DNA of 64,000 nucleotides from Acinetobacter shaoyimingii (GCF_011578045.1 NZ_CP049801.1:2356001-2420000); one strand, 5' to 3'. Counted from the first letter of the stretch, positions 44,792 to 54,136 are shown. The notes: generated by a model not told the origin, from the sequence alone. Numbers and translations: made by a program.

Positions 44792-45793
44792 ATGTTAAAG
44801 ATAAACGTATTGAAAAAATTATCTCGAATACCTTTAGTCATTGGCACATTGTCAATCACCAGCTTTTGTCAGGCCAATGATTTTGCCAATGATCCTAATT
44901 ATTCAAATTTCAAATACAGAACTATGCAGACTTACGGACTCAGTGCGGAACAAGTCGACTGGGCAATGAATGGTTCACGAAATCTTCCCAATATCATTAG
45001 TATTATGAATCGTCCGGGTGAAAGTAAACCTTGGTACGAATATAAAACCAATTTCCTCAGCGAAGGTTTAATCCAACGTGGTGTTCGTTTTCGCAACCAA
45101 TATGCAGATACATTAAATCGAGCAGAACAAGAGTTTGGTGTACCTCAATCTGTCATTCTCGGTATTTTAGGTGTTGAAACTGGATTCGGTGGCAATAAAG
45201 GCTCCTTTATTACACGTGATGCACTTGCAACGCTGGGGTTTGGTTATGAACGACGTGCTCAATATTTCCAAGACGAACTTGCAGCACTGATCGCTTGGTC
45301 ATATAAAGATGGTGTACCTGCAAATTCCATTGTCGGTTCCTATGCAGGTGCAGTTGGTTATCCTCAATTTATGCCAAGTAATATTCCAAAATTTGGTGTG
45401 GACTATGATGGCAATGGTCATGTCGACTTACGTAACTCAGCTGTAGATGCCATTGGTTCTATTGCCAATTATCTCGCAAAAAATGGTTGGCAGCGTGATC
45501 AACCTATTGCCTTTGCGGCACGTTATACGGGTACAAACCCCGATGCAGTGATTGCCAAAGATTTAACACAACCCACCCCTTATGGCGTGTTAAAAACCCA
45601 ATCTGTTTCACCTATCAATTCTCTTGTAAAGATAGATGATTTAGATATGGTGAACTTGATTCAACTGCAAGAAAGTTATGGTCCAGCTTATTACATCACT
45701 TACCCGAACTTTCAAGTCATAACCACCTATAATAAAAGCAGAATGTATGCGACAGCATTGTGGCTTTTAGGCAAAGAAATCACCAGTCGATAA
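44792..45793 (+). CDS. mltB: membrane-bound lytic murein transglycosylase B
   Basis: This 333-residue protein has an N-terminal signal (PLVIGTLSITSFCQA). The MltB/Slt35 domain carries the catalytic Glu in ILGVETGFGG (near residue 130), followed by SYAGAVGYPQFMPSN and an EF-hand-like DYDGNGHVDL segment (near 210). It cleaves glycan strands to 1,6-anhydro ends. The Cys before QA does not fit a good lipobox (SFC), so it may be soluble in the periplasm. Its stop codon lies inside the loop of its own terminator. Confidence 0.93.
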   Translation: MLKINVLKKLSRIPLVIGTLSITSFCQANDFANDPNYSNFKYRTMQTYGLSAEQVDWAMNGSRNLPNIISIMNRPGESKPWYEYKTNFLSEGLIQRGVRFRNQYADTLNRAEQEFGVPQSVILGILGVETGFGGNKGSFITRDALATLGFGYERRAQYFQDELAALIAWSYKDGVPANSIVGSYAGAVGYPQFMPSNIPKFGVDYDGNGHVDLRNSAVDAIGSIANYLAKNGWQRDQPIAFAARYTGTNPDAVIAKDLTQPTPYGVLKTQSVSPINSLVKIDDLDMVNLIQLQESYGPAYYITYPNFQVITTYNKSRMYATALWLLGKEITSR

Positions 45794-45804
45794 GACTGGT
45801 TTTT
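45782..45804 (+). terminator. terminator overlapping the mltB stop codon
   Basis: ACCAGTC (45782-45788) pairs with GACTGGT (45794-45800). The loop GATAA contains the stop codon TAA (45791-45793), and TTTT follows. The left arm is coding sequence. Confidence 0.8.
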
Positions 45805-46077
45805 CTTATTTAAATTAAAAGTCAAGAAATATTTATGTAAAAACGATGCCAAAAGCATCAAATTTCATATATTGTTACAATTTTGATTATTTTTTAATCA
45901 ATTTCCATGATATTTTGTCATTTTTGTTACGATTCATCAAATAGTACTAGACACTTTTGTATCAGCATGAATATTATCCCATACCGTTAAATGTAGTTGC
46001 ACAAGTGAATTTACAGACCTCAATCTTTAATTTTCAGTAACTTAGAAGTTAAAAATGGGGTTCCAAGGAGTTAAACG

Positions 46078-46689
46078 ATGCATGCTTCGCTTAAAATTTT
46101 ATCAATTTTAGCTTTAGGACTGGGCACCGTCCAAGCCAAAGCAGAATTGGTTCAATCATCTTATTTAAATAATGACAACGAGAGTTCTAGCTTAGCTTCT
46201 CGCGTGATCAACAAAGATTCGAGTAACTTTAACTCGCATTTTTCAAACACAAACAGTTTAACAATCACTGAGCGTTCAGGTGACAAAATCCGCCGCGAAA
46301 CCATCGCAGCAAAAATTGACATCCCTGTAGAAGAACCTTCAGTAATTGATAAATTGAATACTGTAGCATCAAATACAGTTCGTCGTTTCAGCCAAAGTGG
46401 TGTTGCATCTTGGTATGGTCGTCAATTCCATGGTCGTAAAACAGCCAATGGTGAAACTTTTGACATGAATGGCTTAACTGCTGCTCATCGCAGCCTACCA
46501 CTCAACTGTTACATCCGTGTGACCAATAAAGACAATGGTAAAAGCGTCGTTGTACGTGTAAATGACCGTGGCCCTTTCCATGGTAACCGTGTACTAGATT
46601 TATCTTATGGCGCTGCTAAAAGCTTAGGCATTACCAACGCAGGTACAGCACGAGTAAATATTGAGCGTGTAGACGGTCCTAACTCTTAA
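46078..46689 (+). CDS. rlpA: RlpA-like septal lytic transglycosylase
   Basis: This 203-residue protein has a signal peptide ending near VQAKA (residue 22) and a C-terminal double-psi beta barrel (about 108-198). The family residues lie in ASWYGRQFHGRKTANGETFD, LPLNCYIRVTN and VRVNDRGPFHG. RlpA cuts peptide-free glycan at the septum. It lacks a lipobox and a C-terminal SPOR domain, which many RlpA proteins have, so it is a short soluble form. AAGGAG precedes the ATG. Confidence 0.92.
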   Translation: MHASLKILSILALGLGTVQAKAELVQSSYLNNDNESSSLASRVINKDSSNFNSHFSNTNSLTITERSGDKIRRETIAAKIDIPVEEPSVIDKLNTVASNTVRRFSQSGVASWYGRQFHGRKTANGETFDMNGLTAAHRSLPLNCYIRVTNKDNGKSVVVRVNDRGPFHGNRVLDLSYGAAKSLGITNAGTARVNIERVDGPNS

Positions 46690-46716
46690 TGTAAGATCAG
46701 AACTGCATTTAACGTT

Positions 46717-46745
46717 AAAAAGCCACGTATAGCGTGGCTTTTTTA
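46717..46745 (+). terminator. Rho-independent terminator of rlpA
   Basis: AGCCACG (46721-46727) pairs with CGTGGCT (46733-46739), with an A-run before and TTTTTT after. Confidence 0.9.
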
Positions 46746-46952
46746 TTTTAAATGTCGCTCAACTCAGTTTCGATTGAATTGAACTTTAACCCCCTTCTTC
46801 TCTCATCGCTTTCTCTTTTTATAGTTCAATTCATATTTCAATTGAACATTTGAGAACTTAGCGTTTAATTTGTTACTTTGCTCTTTGACCAACTTAGTAA
46901 ACTTGGTTATATTTTAAGAATAGAAAATTAATAACAATGCACGGAGCATCTC

Positions 46953-47399
46953 ATGAAAACAGTGACCGAATGGTTCGATGAATATAGTGACAGCCATCAA
47001 AACAAAACCAATAAACTGATTCACTGGGTTTGTGTCCCTGCGATCTTATTTTCCATTATTGGCATTTTGGCACATTTTAGTGCTCTACTGACTGCCCTGA
47101 TTCTGGTCTTGATATTGGTGTTCTATTCGCGTTTAGACTTAGTTTTATCTGTGGCTATGACGGCATTACTGATCATTATGGCATGGTTGATTTGGATTTT
47201 ACCTGTAGGGGTAGGTTTCTACATAGGTCTGTTTGTTTTGGCATGGATTGGTCAATTTTATGGCCACAAAGTCGAAGGTAAGAAGCCATCGTTTCTTAAA
47301 GACCTCCAATTCCTTCTCATTGGCCCGCTATGGTGTATGGATGCATATCTAGGCAAAGTACTCCCTAAATGGAAAACTCGCCAGAAACACGCTTTTTAG
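46953..47399 (+). CDS. Mpo1/DUF962-family membrane protein
   Basis: This 148-residue protein begins EWFDEYSDSHQNKTNKLIHWVCVP, followed by four membrane helices and GQFYGHKVEGKKPSFLKD. The conserved histidines (SH, IHW and YGHK) match the family of yeast Mpo1, an iron-dependent dioxygenase that removes one carbon from 2-hydroxy fatty acids. Activity in bacteria is not established. GGAG precedes the ATG, and its own terminator follows. Confidence 0.85.
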   Translation: MKTVTEWFDEYSDSHQNKTNKLIHWVCVPAILFSIIGILAHFSALLTALILVLILVFYSRLDLVLSVAMTALLIIMAWLIWILPVGVGFYIGLFVLAWIGQFYGHKVEGKKPSFLKDLQFLLIGPLWCMDAYLGKVLPKWKTRQKHAF

Positions 47400-47410
47400 C
47401 GCAATTAAAC

Positions 47411-47447
47411 AAGGGGTAGATTTCTACTAACGATCTACCCCTTTTTT
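47411..47447 (+). terminator. Rho-independent terminator
   Basis: AAGGGGTAGAT (47411-47421) pairs perfectly with ATCTACCCCTT (47433-47443), followed by TTTT. Confidence 0.92.
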
Positions 47448-47534
47448 CAACTAAAATTTTAAATATTCACGTTTAAATCACAAGATTGTGTAATCACTTT
47501 TGAGTATGATGAAAACCTTTCCACTTGGTTAAAT

Positions 47535-48059
47535 TTATTCATATATTTTACCGTTATGTTTTAACCATCCGTGTTCATGTCGATTTTGCGGATCACGATG
47601 CGTCCAATGAACAACCCCGCCCTGATCATTAAACTCATATTCCCCATTAAATTCGACCAAATCTCCTTTTTGAAGATCATCAATTCGTGGTGATAAATCA
47701 ATATTGTGCGCAACCAGCACTGTCATGCCATTATCCAAAGTTAAAATAAACTTTTGATGACGTGAACCCTCATTATCGTCGCGTAAAATCGCTTTAACCT
47801 TACCACTGGCTTGTACCTGTACATCCTTTTGCTTTGCTTCATAAGCCTGCTGAATACGCGCCAATCCTTTTTCAGATCGACTAGCCTGTGATTGCGAATT
47901 TAAATGTGTAGTTTTTGATTGTTCAATGTGTTCATCTTGTTGTTGTGATGAATATTCAACAGGTTTCGTCTGCTGGATGTTTTCTGAATTAAACCCAAAA
48001 TAACCCGCAACTAATAAACCCACGATCCCTGCAATACTTAAATTTGTTTTATTCGACAT
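47535..48059 (-). CDS. DUF3465 protein, membrane-anchored
   Basis: This 174-residue protein has an N-terminal transmembrane segment (LSIAGIVGLLVAGYFGF), a Gln/Ser-rich linker, and a C-terminal DUF3465 domain (about 82-174) with the hallmark blocks GSRHQKFILTL, VAHNIDLSPRI, GDLVEFNGEYEFN and VHWTHRDPQNRHEHGWLKHNGK. The fold is probably an OB-like barrel in the periplasm, with many conserved His/Trp residues. Function is unknown. It lies downstream of tsf but beyond its terminator. Confidence 0.87.
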   Translation of the reverse strand: MSNKTNLSIAGIVGLLVAGYFGFNSENIQQTKPVEYSSQQQDEHIEQSKTTHLNSQSQASRSEKGLARIQQAYEAKQKDVQVQASGKVKAILRDDNEGSRHQKFILTLDNGMTVLVAHNIDLSPRIDDLQKGDLVEFNGEYEFNDQGGVVHWTHRDPQNRHEHGWLKHNGKIYE

Positions 48060-48177
48060 ACGATTTAGATCTAAAATTAAAATTTGTTCAATTCTATTCG
48101 ATTTAATCCAGCAATCCTATAGACGCACAACTATATGTTTTAATTCACTATCTTATATTTTTATGATGTTCAAATAT

Positions 48178-48203
48178 AAAAAAAGCCCCAATTGGGGCTT
48201 TTT
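48178..48203 (-). terminator. Rho-independent terminator of rpsB-tsf
   Basis: AAAGCCCC pairs with GGGGCTTT around AATT, with A- and T-runs on both sides, about 25 bp past the tsf stop. Confidence 0.92.
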
Positions 48204-48225
48204 AACTTTTACCTAAAGGCAAAAA

Positions 48226-49104
48226 TTATTGTGCAGCAGCAGCTTGAGCAGCAGCAACTTCGTCAGCGAAGCTCATTTCTGCTTTCTTCTCAATACCTTC
48301 ACCTACTTCGAAGCGAACGAATTGAGCAACTGTTGTAGCAGTCGCTTTAAGAACATCAGCAACTTTCTTGTCGTTGTCGATTACGTACATTTGACGCTCA
48401 AGAACAACTTCGTTCAAGTATTTCTCAACAGAACCAGTCACCATTTTTTCAACGATGTTTGCTGGTTTGCCAGATTCTAAAGCTTTCGCTTCAGCAATTT
48501 CTTTCTCTTTCGCGATAAGCTCAGCAGAAACGCCTTCAGCAGTTACAGCAACTGGGTTGAACGCAGCAACGTGCATTGCAATACCTTTACCAGTTTCAGC
48601 TGAACCTTCGTAAGCTACAACAACACCAATTTTTAAACCGTGTTTGTAAACTGCAAGGTTTGCACCTTCAACAATTTTCGCACGACGTACTTGGATGTTC
48701 TCACCAATTTTTTGAACAAGAGCGATACGCGCTTCTTCAACAGTTGAACCATCTTCAAGTTTCAATTCAGCGATTTGAGCAGCTTCAGTTACATTCGCAG
48801 CAAGCGCAGCAGCAGCAACTTTCGCAGAGAAACCAGCAAAGTTTTCGTCTTTAGCAACGAAGTCAGTTTGGCAGTTTACTTCTAAAAGGATCGCTTTATT
48901 GCCTTCTTGAGCAATTGTGATCGCACCGTCAGCAGCAATGTTACCCGCTTTTTTAGCAGCTTTTGCTTGACCAGATTTACGAAGGTTATCAATCGCTAAT
49001 TCGATGTCACCATTCGCTTCTGTCAATGCTTTTTTACATTCCATCATTGCTAAACCAGTACGGTCACGCAATTCTTTAACCATGCTCGCAGTAACTGCAG
49101 TCAT
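48226..49104 (-). CDS. tsf: translation elongation factor Ts
   Basis: This 292-residue protein has an N-terminal UBA-like domain ([21 protein letters not shown], about 9-29) and the EF-Tu-contacting motif [14 protein letters not shown] (near 77). The C-terminal dimerisation region is typical of gammaproteobacterial EF-Ts. It recycles EF-Tu by exchanging GDP for GTP. It follows rpsB in the usual order, with an internal hairpin between them. Confidence 0.97.
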   Translation of the reverse strand: MTAVTASMVKELRDRTGLAMMECKKALTEANGDIELAIDNLRKSGQAKAAKKAGNIAADGAITIAQEGNKAILLEVNCQTDFVAKDENFAGFSAKVAAAALAANVTEAAQIAELKLEDGSTVEEARIALVQKIGENIQVRRAKIVEGANLAVYKHGLKIGVVVAYEGSAETGKGIAMHVAAFNPVAVTAEGVSAELIAKEKEIAEAKALESGKPANIVEKMVTGSVEKYLNEVVLERQMYVIDNDKKVADVLKATATTVAQFVRFEVGEGIEKKAEMSFADEVAAAQAAAAQ

Positions 49105-49144
49105 GTTGTTCTCCTAAATACGGTAGAAAATGAATCTGTTAACA

Positions 49145-49176
49145 AAAACGGCCCAAAGTGTTCTCTGGGCCGTTTT
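49145..49176 (-). terminator. intercistronic hairpin between rpsB and tsf
   Basis: A perfect 11-bp stem (49145-49155 with 49166-49176, core CGGCCCA/TGGGCCG) has short T-runs at both ends. It probably acts as a partial terminator or processing site setting the rpsB:tsf ratio. Confidence 0.8.
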
Positions 49177-49241
49177 GCTTTTCAACGCTTACTTTGCCAC
49201 CATTACATGTCGCAAAAATGACAATGATGCGTCAAATCACA

Positions 49242-49994
49242 TTAAGCCTCAGGAGCTTCTTTCGCAGCTTCTTCGCCTTTAGCTTGTGCATTAGCTTGAG
49301 TTTGAGCATATTCTTTACCAGCAAGAATCGCATCAGCCATAGCAGAAGCATAAAGAGTTACAGCACGGATCGCATCGTCGTTACCAGGAATAACGAAATC
49401 TACGTTATCTGGGTTAGAGTTTGTATCAACGATACCGATTACAGGAATACCAAGGTTCTTAGCTTCTTTAATTGCAATCGCTTCGTGGTCTACATCGATG
49501 ATGAACAATGCATCAGGTAAACCACCCATGTTTTTAACGCCGCCTAAAGAACGCTCAAGTTTTTCCATCTCACGAGTACGCTCTAAAGCTTCACGTTTAG
49601 TAAGCTTAAGGAAAGTACCATCTTGAGATTGAGTTTGAAGATCTTTTAAACGGTTGATCGATTGACGAAGTGTTTTCCAGTTCGTCAACATACCACCTAA
49701 CCAACGGTGATCTACGTATGGTTGACCAGCGCGTTGAGCTTGTTCACGGATGATGTTTGAAGCAGCACGTTTTGTACCAACAAACAATACTTTGTTCTTT
49801 TTGCTTGCTAAGTTGTTAACAAAGTTCAAAGCATCATTTAACGCAGGAACAGTGTGCTCAAGGTTGATGATATGAATTTTGTTACGCGCACCAAAAATGT
49901 ATTGACGCATTTTTGGGTTCCAGAAGCGAGTTTGGTGACCAAAGTGCGCGCCAGCTTGAAGAAGGTCGCGCATACTTACGTTGTAATCTGCCAT
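49242..49994 (-). CDS. rpsB: 30S ribosomal protein S2
   Basis: The ATG at 49994 with AAGGTAAAG upstream gives 250 residues beginning [12 protein letters not shown]; the longer frame is leader. Family blocks are present: [41 protein letters not shown] and [16 protein letters not shown]-terminal acidic/alanine-rich tail ([11 protein letters not shown]) is usual. S2 binds the 30S head-body junction with S1. map is divergent, as in E. coli. Confidence 0.97.
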   Translation of the reverse strand: MADYNVSMRDLLQAGAHFGHQTRFWNPKMRQYIFGARNKIHIINLEHTVPALNDALNFVNNLASKKNKVLFVGTKRAASNIIREQAQRAGQPYVDHRWLGGMLTNWKTLRQSINRLKDLQTQSQDGTFLKLTKREALERTREMEKLERSLGGVKNMGGLPDALFIIDVDHEAIAIKEAKNLGIPVIGIVDTNSNPDNVDFVIPGNDDAIRAVTLYASAMADAILAGKEYAQTQANAQAKGEEAAKEAPEA

Positions 49995-50110
49995 TTTCTT
50001 TACCTTAAAGTTTGGGTTAGGCCTCCATATGTCCAGCATTCTCCACCCAAGGGATTTAAAGCCCTTTAAGCACCCAGAGTAATGTGACGACATATGTGCG
50101 GATTTAGTTT
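49995..50110 (-). promoter_or_regulatory. rpsB mRNA leader, likely autoregulatory
   Basis: The leader contains a stem AAGGG/CCCTT (50051-50068) and a GGAGAATGCTGG segment before the ribosome-binding site. S2 is known to repress its own leader in Gammaproteobacteria. I infer the same here from position, not from a proven motif match. Confidence 0.35.
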
Positions 50111-50219
50111 CGCCTATTTCAAATAACATTCGTGCATAGATACACGAAAAAGCATTTGATAAATTGGGCGGCTATTTATACCATAGTCACACACAAATTT
50201 CCAAAAGTTTTTAAAGATC

Positions 50220-51044
50220 ATGAACAGTACTTACGAGGCTCCACGTCGATTAATTAAAACCCCAGACGAAATTGAAAAAATGCGTGTGGCAGGACGACTG
50301 GCAGCAGAAGTTTTGGATATGATCAAACCGCATATCAAACCAGGTGTCTCTACACTTGAACTTGATACGATTTGTCATGATTATATTGTCAATAAACAAG
50401 ATGCCATTCCAGCTTGTTTAGGTTACGGCGCAGCTCCTGGCCGCCCTGCTTTCCAACATGTGATTTGTACTTCTGTCAACCATGTCGTTTGTCATGGTAT
50501 TCCATCAGAAGCGAAGATTCTCAAAAAAGGCGATATTCTCAATATTGATGTCACTGTCATCAAAGATGGTTATCACGGCGATACCAATATGATGTATATC
50601 GTGGGTGGTGAGACTTCAATTTTGGCAGAGCGTTTATGCAAAGTAGCACAGGAAGCCATGTACCGCGGTATGGCAACGGTTAAACCTGGTTCAACCATTG
50701 GCGATATTGGCCATGCCATTCAACAATATGTTGAAGCGGAACGCTTTGGTGTAGTTCGTGAATACTGTGGTCACGGTATTGGTACAGTTTTCCATGATGA
50801 ACCACAAGTGCTTCACTATGGTCAAGCAAACTCTGGCATGATCTTAGAAGAAGGTATGACCTTTACCATTGAACCAATGGTCAATGGTGGTGACTGGAAA
50901 ACTAAACTTCTAGGTGATAAATGGACCGTTGTGACAAAAGATCACAGTTTGTCAGCTCAATATGAGCATACAATCCTTGTGACAAAAACAGGAATTGAAG
51001 TGTTAACAGCACGTCCTGAAGAAGATTTATCTCGTTTTCAATAA
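50220..51044 (+). CDS. map: methionine aminopeptidase, type I
   Basis: This 274-residue protein has the pita-bread fold metal ligands: D in LNIDVTVIKDGYHGDTNMM (both Asp), H in GIGTVFHDEPQ, E in FTIEPMV and E in QYEHTILVT. It removes the initiator Met from nascent proteins whose second residue is small. It is divergent from rpsB across a promoter region. A terminator follows about 90 bp after the stop. Confidence 0.96.
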   Translation: MNSTYEAPRRLIKTPDEIEKMRVAGRLAAEVLDMIKPHIKPGVSTLELDTICHDYIVNKQDAIPACLGYGAAPGRPAFQHVICTSVNHVVCHGIPSEAKILKKGDILNIDVTVIKDGYHGDTNMMYIVGGETSILAERLCKVAQEAMYRGMATVKPGSTIGDIGHAIQQYVEAERFGVVREYCGHGIGTVFHDEPQVLHYGQANSGMILEEGMTFTIEPMVNGGDWKTKLLGDKWTVVTKDHSLSAQYEHTILVTKTGIEVLTARPEEDLSRFQ

Positions 51045-51424
51045 AATTTGATCTATATCACCAAGAAACATCAAATAAGTACATATTTAAATTTGATTAT
51101 CTGTTGTCATTGACCGGATAATCAATTGATGTTGAAAAAAGGTCACTAATATGGTGGCCTTTTTTAATGTCTAGCCGAAAATATTTATCTATATCACTAA
51201 TTTATAAAAATTTATTGCAAAATATCAATTTGTTATATTCTGTAAAAAAATTACACAATCTATAATTTTTTTTACATTTTACATAATAAACAGCAAATAT
51301 ACGTACAAATAATAAAGAAAAACTTTAAAAAAAACACAGTGTTACAAGATAAAAAGTCTTATTAATAAGGCACATAAAAATTATTAACTAACGATTTATG
51401 TTTATGGACACGGAGTCCCTCATC
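51045..51424. other. 380-bp region between map and the OmpW-like gene
   Basis: Two hairpins follow map. TTGATTATC (51093-51101) pairs with GATAATCAA (51117-51125), then the terminator AAAAAAGGTCAC/GTGGCCTTTTTT lies at 51135-51166. The remaining 250 bp are extremely AT-rich, with T- and A-tracts, and must contain the porin promoter. No other gene is seen. Confidence 0.65.
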
Positions 51425-52600
51425 ATGAAAAAAACATTATTATGCCTTGCAACAACTTTAGCTCTTGTCCCAAGTCTAAGCCAAGCAAAATCACCTTATT
51501 TTAGCCTACAAGATGGTGAAAATTTTAAACGTTTTTCAGTTTCAGTGGGTGCACTGTATGTAAAACCAACTGGTAATGCTCAACCCTTTAGAGCCAATAC
51601 CAGTATTGCCAATGGTGAAACAGCCAAAGTCGGTACAATTAAAAGAGAAACTGTCTTAAGCAATATTGATTCTGAAAGAGATCCTGGTTCAACAGCTAAG
51701 CTACTTCAATTGGTTGATAACGTGAATAATTATTTGCCAAGTAATTTTCAGATCTTAGACACATTACCCTCAGGTATGAGTGGCTCTGCTGAAATTTACG
51801 GATTAGATTCTTGGAATAATCCAGGAACAGGGTTGGAAGCAGATGATGTTACCACATTAGGGATTATGACCAATTATTTCTTTACTGATAATATTTCTTT
51901 TGAAATAAAGGCAGGAATTCCACCAAAAGTTGACCTAAAAGGTAAAGGGCAAATTAATGCACCTTTCGTCGCAACAGCAAACCCATTGGTGATTCCAGAA
52001 CAGTTACGCGATGATCTAAATATTAATTTAGGTGGTTGGATTAATAATTTTATTGACAATTTACCTAATATTCCTCTTGAGTCCATGTACTTAAAAAATA
52101 GTATTCCTATTACAAATCTTGAAAAGTACGGAGCCGTAGCTTCAGCACGGGCTTGGACACCTGCTTTCGAATTCCAATATCATTTTGGTAAAACTGGCGT
52201 AAATAAATTCCGACCTTACGTAGGTGTGGGTATGATGTACGCTTACTTCAATGAATTAGAATTGAATCCTGGACTAAAAACTGATTTAGTCAATGCAGGT
52301 CATATGATTGCCAATATTAAAAATGGCCAAGCTGGTGCTGCATTAGAAAAGAAAGACAGTGGTACTGATATTAAAGTGAAAGTTGATGCTGGTGATGCAT
52401 TTGCTCCTGTAGCTACCGCTGGTTTCACTTATGATTTCAATGATCGTTGGTTTGCTGCTGGTTCTGTGTCTTATGCACACTTGACTGGCGATACCACAAT
52501 TACCGTGAGCAATAAAGAAAATGGTCAATTGATCAAATCCACAGCAGATATCGAAATTAACCCGTTACTGGTATACGCAGGTGTCGGTTACCGTTTCTAA
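51425..52600 (+). CDS. OmpW-family outer-membrane protein with long insertions
   Basis: The ATG at 51425 has GGAG upstream and gives 391 residues with a signal peptide (LCLATTLALVPSLSQAK). The end is typical of an outer-membrane barrel (YAGVGYRF, terminal Phe). OmpW-like elements are visible: VSVGALYVKPTG near the start, TTLGIMTNYFFTDNISFEIKAGIPPKVDLKGKG, and PAFEFQYHF with FRPYVGVGMMYAYF. OmpW proteins normally have about 210 residues. The extra length lies at about residues 35-140 and 180-240, with a hydrophobic loop NLGGWINNFIDNLPNIPL. Substrates are unknown. Confidence 0.8.
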   Translation: MKKTLLCLATTLALVPSLSQAKSPYFSLQDGENFKRFSVSVGALYVKPTGNAQPFRANTSIANGETAKVGTIKRETVLSNIDSERDPGSTAKLLQLVDNVNNYLPSNFQILDTLPSGMSGSAEIYGLDSWNNPGTGLEADDVTTLGIMTNYFFTDNISFEIKAGIPPKVDLKGKGQINAPFVATANPLVIPEQLRDDLNINLGGWINNFIDNLPNIPLESMYLKNSIPITNLEKYGAVASARAWTPAFEFQYHFGKTGVNKFRPYVGVGMMYAYFNELELNPGLKTDLVNAGHMIANIKNGQAGAALEKKDSGTDIKVKVDAGDAFAPVATAGFTYDFNDRWFAAGSVSYAHLTGDTTITVSNKENGQLIKSTADIEINPLLVYAGVGYRF

Positions 52601-52614
52601 ATTCCTCCGATAAC

Positions 52615-52643
52615 AAAAGCGATCATTTTTGATCGCTTTTTTT
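52615..52643 (+). terminator. Rho-independent terminator
   Basis: AAAAGCGATC (52615-52624) pairs with GATCGCTTTT (52631-52640), followed by TTT. Confidence 0.9.
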
Positions 52644-52794
52644 GTGAATAGATTTATTCAAAAAACTCAAAAAAGAATTCATGATATTTCACCTTTAATC
52701 ATAATTATTTTTTATCAATTTACTAATTTTAATTTTATCGTGTTCATTCCAGCAATCTTCTACAATTGATCAAAAGCCCTTCAATGGATTGGAC

Positions 52795-54009
52795 ATGTCT
52801 GAAGTACGTTTCTCTAAACCACTCATTTATATGCTCATTGGTAGTGCGTTTATTTTGGCACTGTCTTTGGGTGTTCGACACGGTTTTGGTTTATACCTTG
52901 TCCCGATGAGTGACGCTTTTGGTTGGAATCATCAAGTGTTCAGTTTAGCCATTGCACTACAGAATTTACTTTGGGGCGCTGTCCAACCTTTTACAGGGGC
53001 GCTGGCAGACAAATATGGTAGTAAAAAAGTCGTAGCGACTGGTGGTGCCTTATATACCATAGGACTGGTAATGATGGCATTTAGTTCAACAGGACTACTG
53101 ATCAATTTAAGTCTAGGATTAATTATTGGTTTGGCACTTTCTGCCACATCTTTCTCTGTATTGCTATCTGCGGTAGGGCGTGCAGCTCCGCCTGAAAAAC
53201 GCAGTATGGCGATGGGTATTGCAAGTGCTGCGGGCTCATTTGGTCAATTTATCATGCTACCCACCACGTTACTTTTACTAAAAGAATTTGGTTGGTCTTC
53301 TGCACTGCTCATTAGTGCCATATTGATTGCGTTGATCGTACCACTTGCACTCATGCTCAATGCGAAAATTTATCAAGCCCCAAATTCCGTTTCAAAGCCA
53401 ACAACAGATCAACTCAGCTTTAAACAAGTACTGATATTGGCCAAAAATCATAAGCCTTTCATTTGGTTAGGTTTAGGATTTTTAGTTTGTGGTTTCCAAG
53501 TTGTGTTTATTGGAATTCATTTGCCAGGCTATCTCACTGACCACGGCTTTAGTACGACTTCAGGCACCATTTTCCTTGCCCTTGTCGGTTTATTTAATAT
53601 TATCGGCACCTATACTGCGGGCTGGCTCGGTGATCAATACTCCAAACCTAAACTATTAATGGGACTCTACGGTTTACGTGGCATTGCGATCATTGCCTTC
53701 TTGTTAATGCCCTTAAGCACTTGGACTATCTATGGCTTTGCAGTTGTCATGGGCTTATTATGGTTATCAACTGTTCCATTGACCAATGGCATCGTGGCCA
53801 GTATGTTTGGGGTGAAATACTTAACAATGCTCAGTGGCATTGTGTTTTTTGTCCACCAAATCGGTTCTTTCTTCGGTGGATGGTTAGGCGGTTTAAACCA
53901 TGACCTGACAGGCAATTATGATTTCATTTGGGCGCTTTCAATCGCGCTAAGTATATTTGGTGTCTTGGTTCATTTCTTTGTGAATGAGGAGCGTATCTTA
54001 GATGACTAA
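52795..54009 (+). CDS. MFS transporter
   Basis: The ATG at 52795 gives 404 residues with 12 membrane helices. The first half has the MFS motif GALADKYGSKKVV (near 70) and a conserved VRHGFGLYLVPMSDAFGW stretch (near 25). The pattern (one long fold, VGRAAPPEKRSMAMGI loop) recalls the oxalate/formate antiporter branch. The substrate is unknown. The last codons overlap a 44-residue membrane gene by 8 bp, and a dioxygenase gene follows, so a carboxylate or sulfonate substrate is conceivable. Confidence 0.88.
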   Translation: MSEVRFSKPLIYMLIGSAFILALSLGVRHGFGLYLVPMSDAFGWNHQVFSLAIALQNLLWGAVQPFTGALADKYGSKKVVATGGALYTIGLVMMAFSSTGLLINLSLGLIIGLALSATSFSVLLSAVGRAAPPEKRSMAMGIASAAGSFGQFIMLPTTLLLLKEFGWSSALLISAILIALIVPLALMLNAKIYQAPNSVSKPTTDQLSFKQVLILAKNHKPFIWLGLGFLVCGFQVVFIGIHLPGYLTDHGFSTTSGTIFLALVGLFNIIGTYTAGWLGDQYSKPKLLMGLYGLRGIAIIAFLLMPLSTWTIYGFAVVMGLLWLSTVPLTNGIVASMFGVKYLTMLSGIVFFVHQIGSFFGGWLGGLNHDLTGNYDFIWALSIALSIFGVLVHFFVNEERILDD

Positions 54010-54136
54010 TTCAACCCTATGGATAAAAACATGTTTGATGATCACTCTTGTATTTTTATTCAGTTTGTCATGCTTATTATGGTTCAAAGTGCCTGACTTA
54101 TTTGAATATTTCAATCAAGCCTTTTGCGCTCACTAA
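54002..54136 (+). CDS. 44-residue single-pass membrane protein coupled to the MFS transporter
   Basis: The ATG at 54002 lies inside the end of the MFS gene (8-bp overlap), nine bases after a perfect GAGGAG ribosome-binding site. The peptide has a short polar start (MTNSTLWIKT), one hydrophobic helix (LMITLVFLFSLSCLLW, about 12-27), then KVPDLFEYFNQAFCAH. The overlap and ribosome-binding site make this a strong real-gene candidate. Small membrane partners of oxalate/formate-type MFS transporters are annotated in other bacteria, and this may be an equivalent. Confidence 0.7.
   Translation: MTNSTLWIKTCLMITLVFLFSLSCLLWFKVPDLFEYFNQAFCAH

Noticed and set aside
49995..50129. N-terminal extension of rpsB to 50129
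   Set aside because: The family start MADYNV with a ribosome-binding site is at 49994, and the upstream part is leader.
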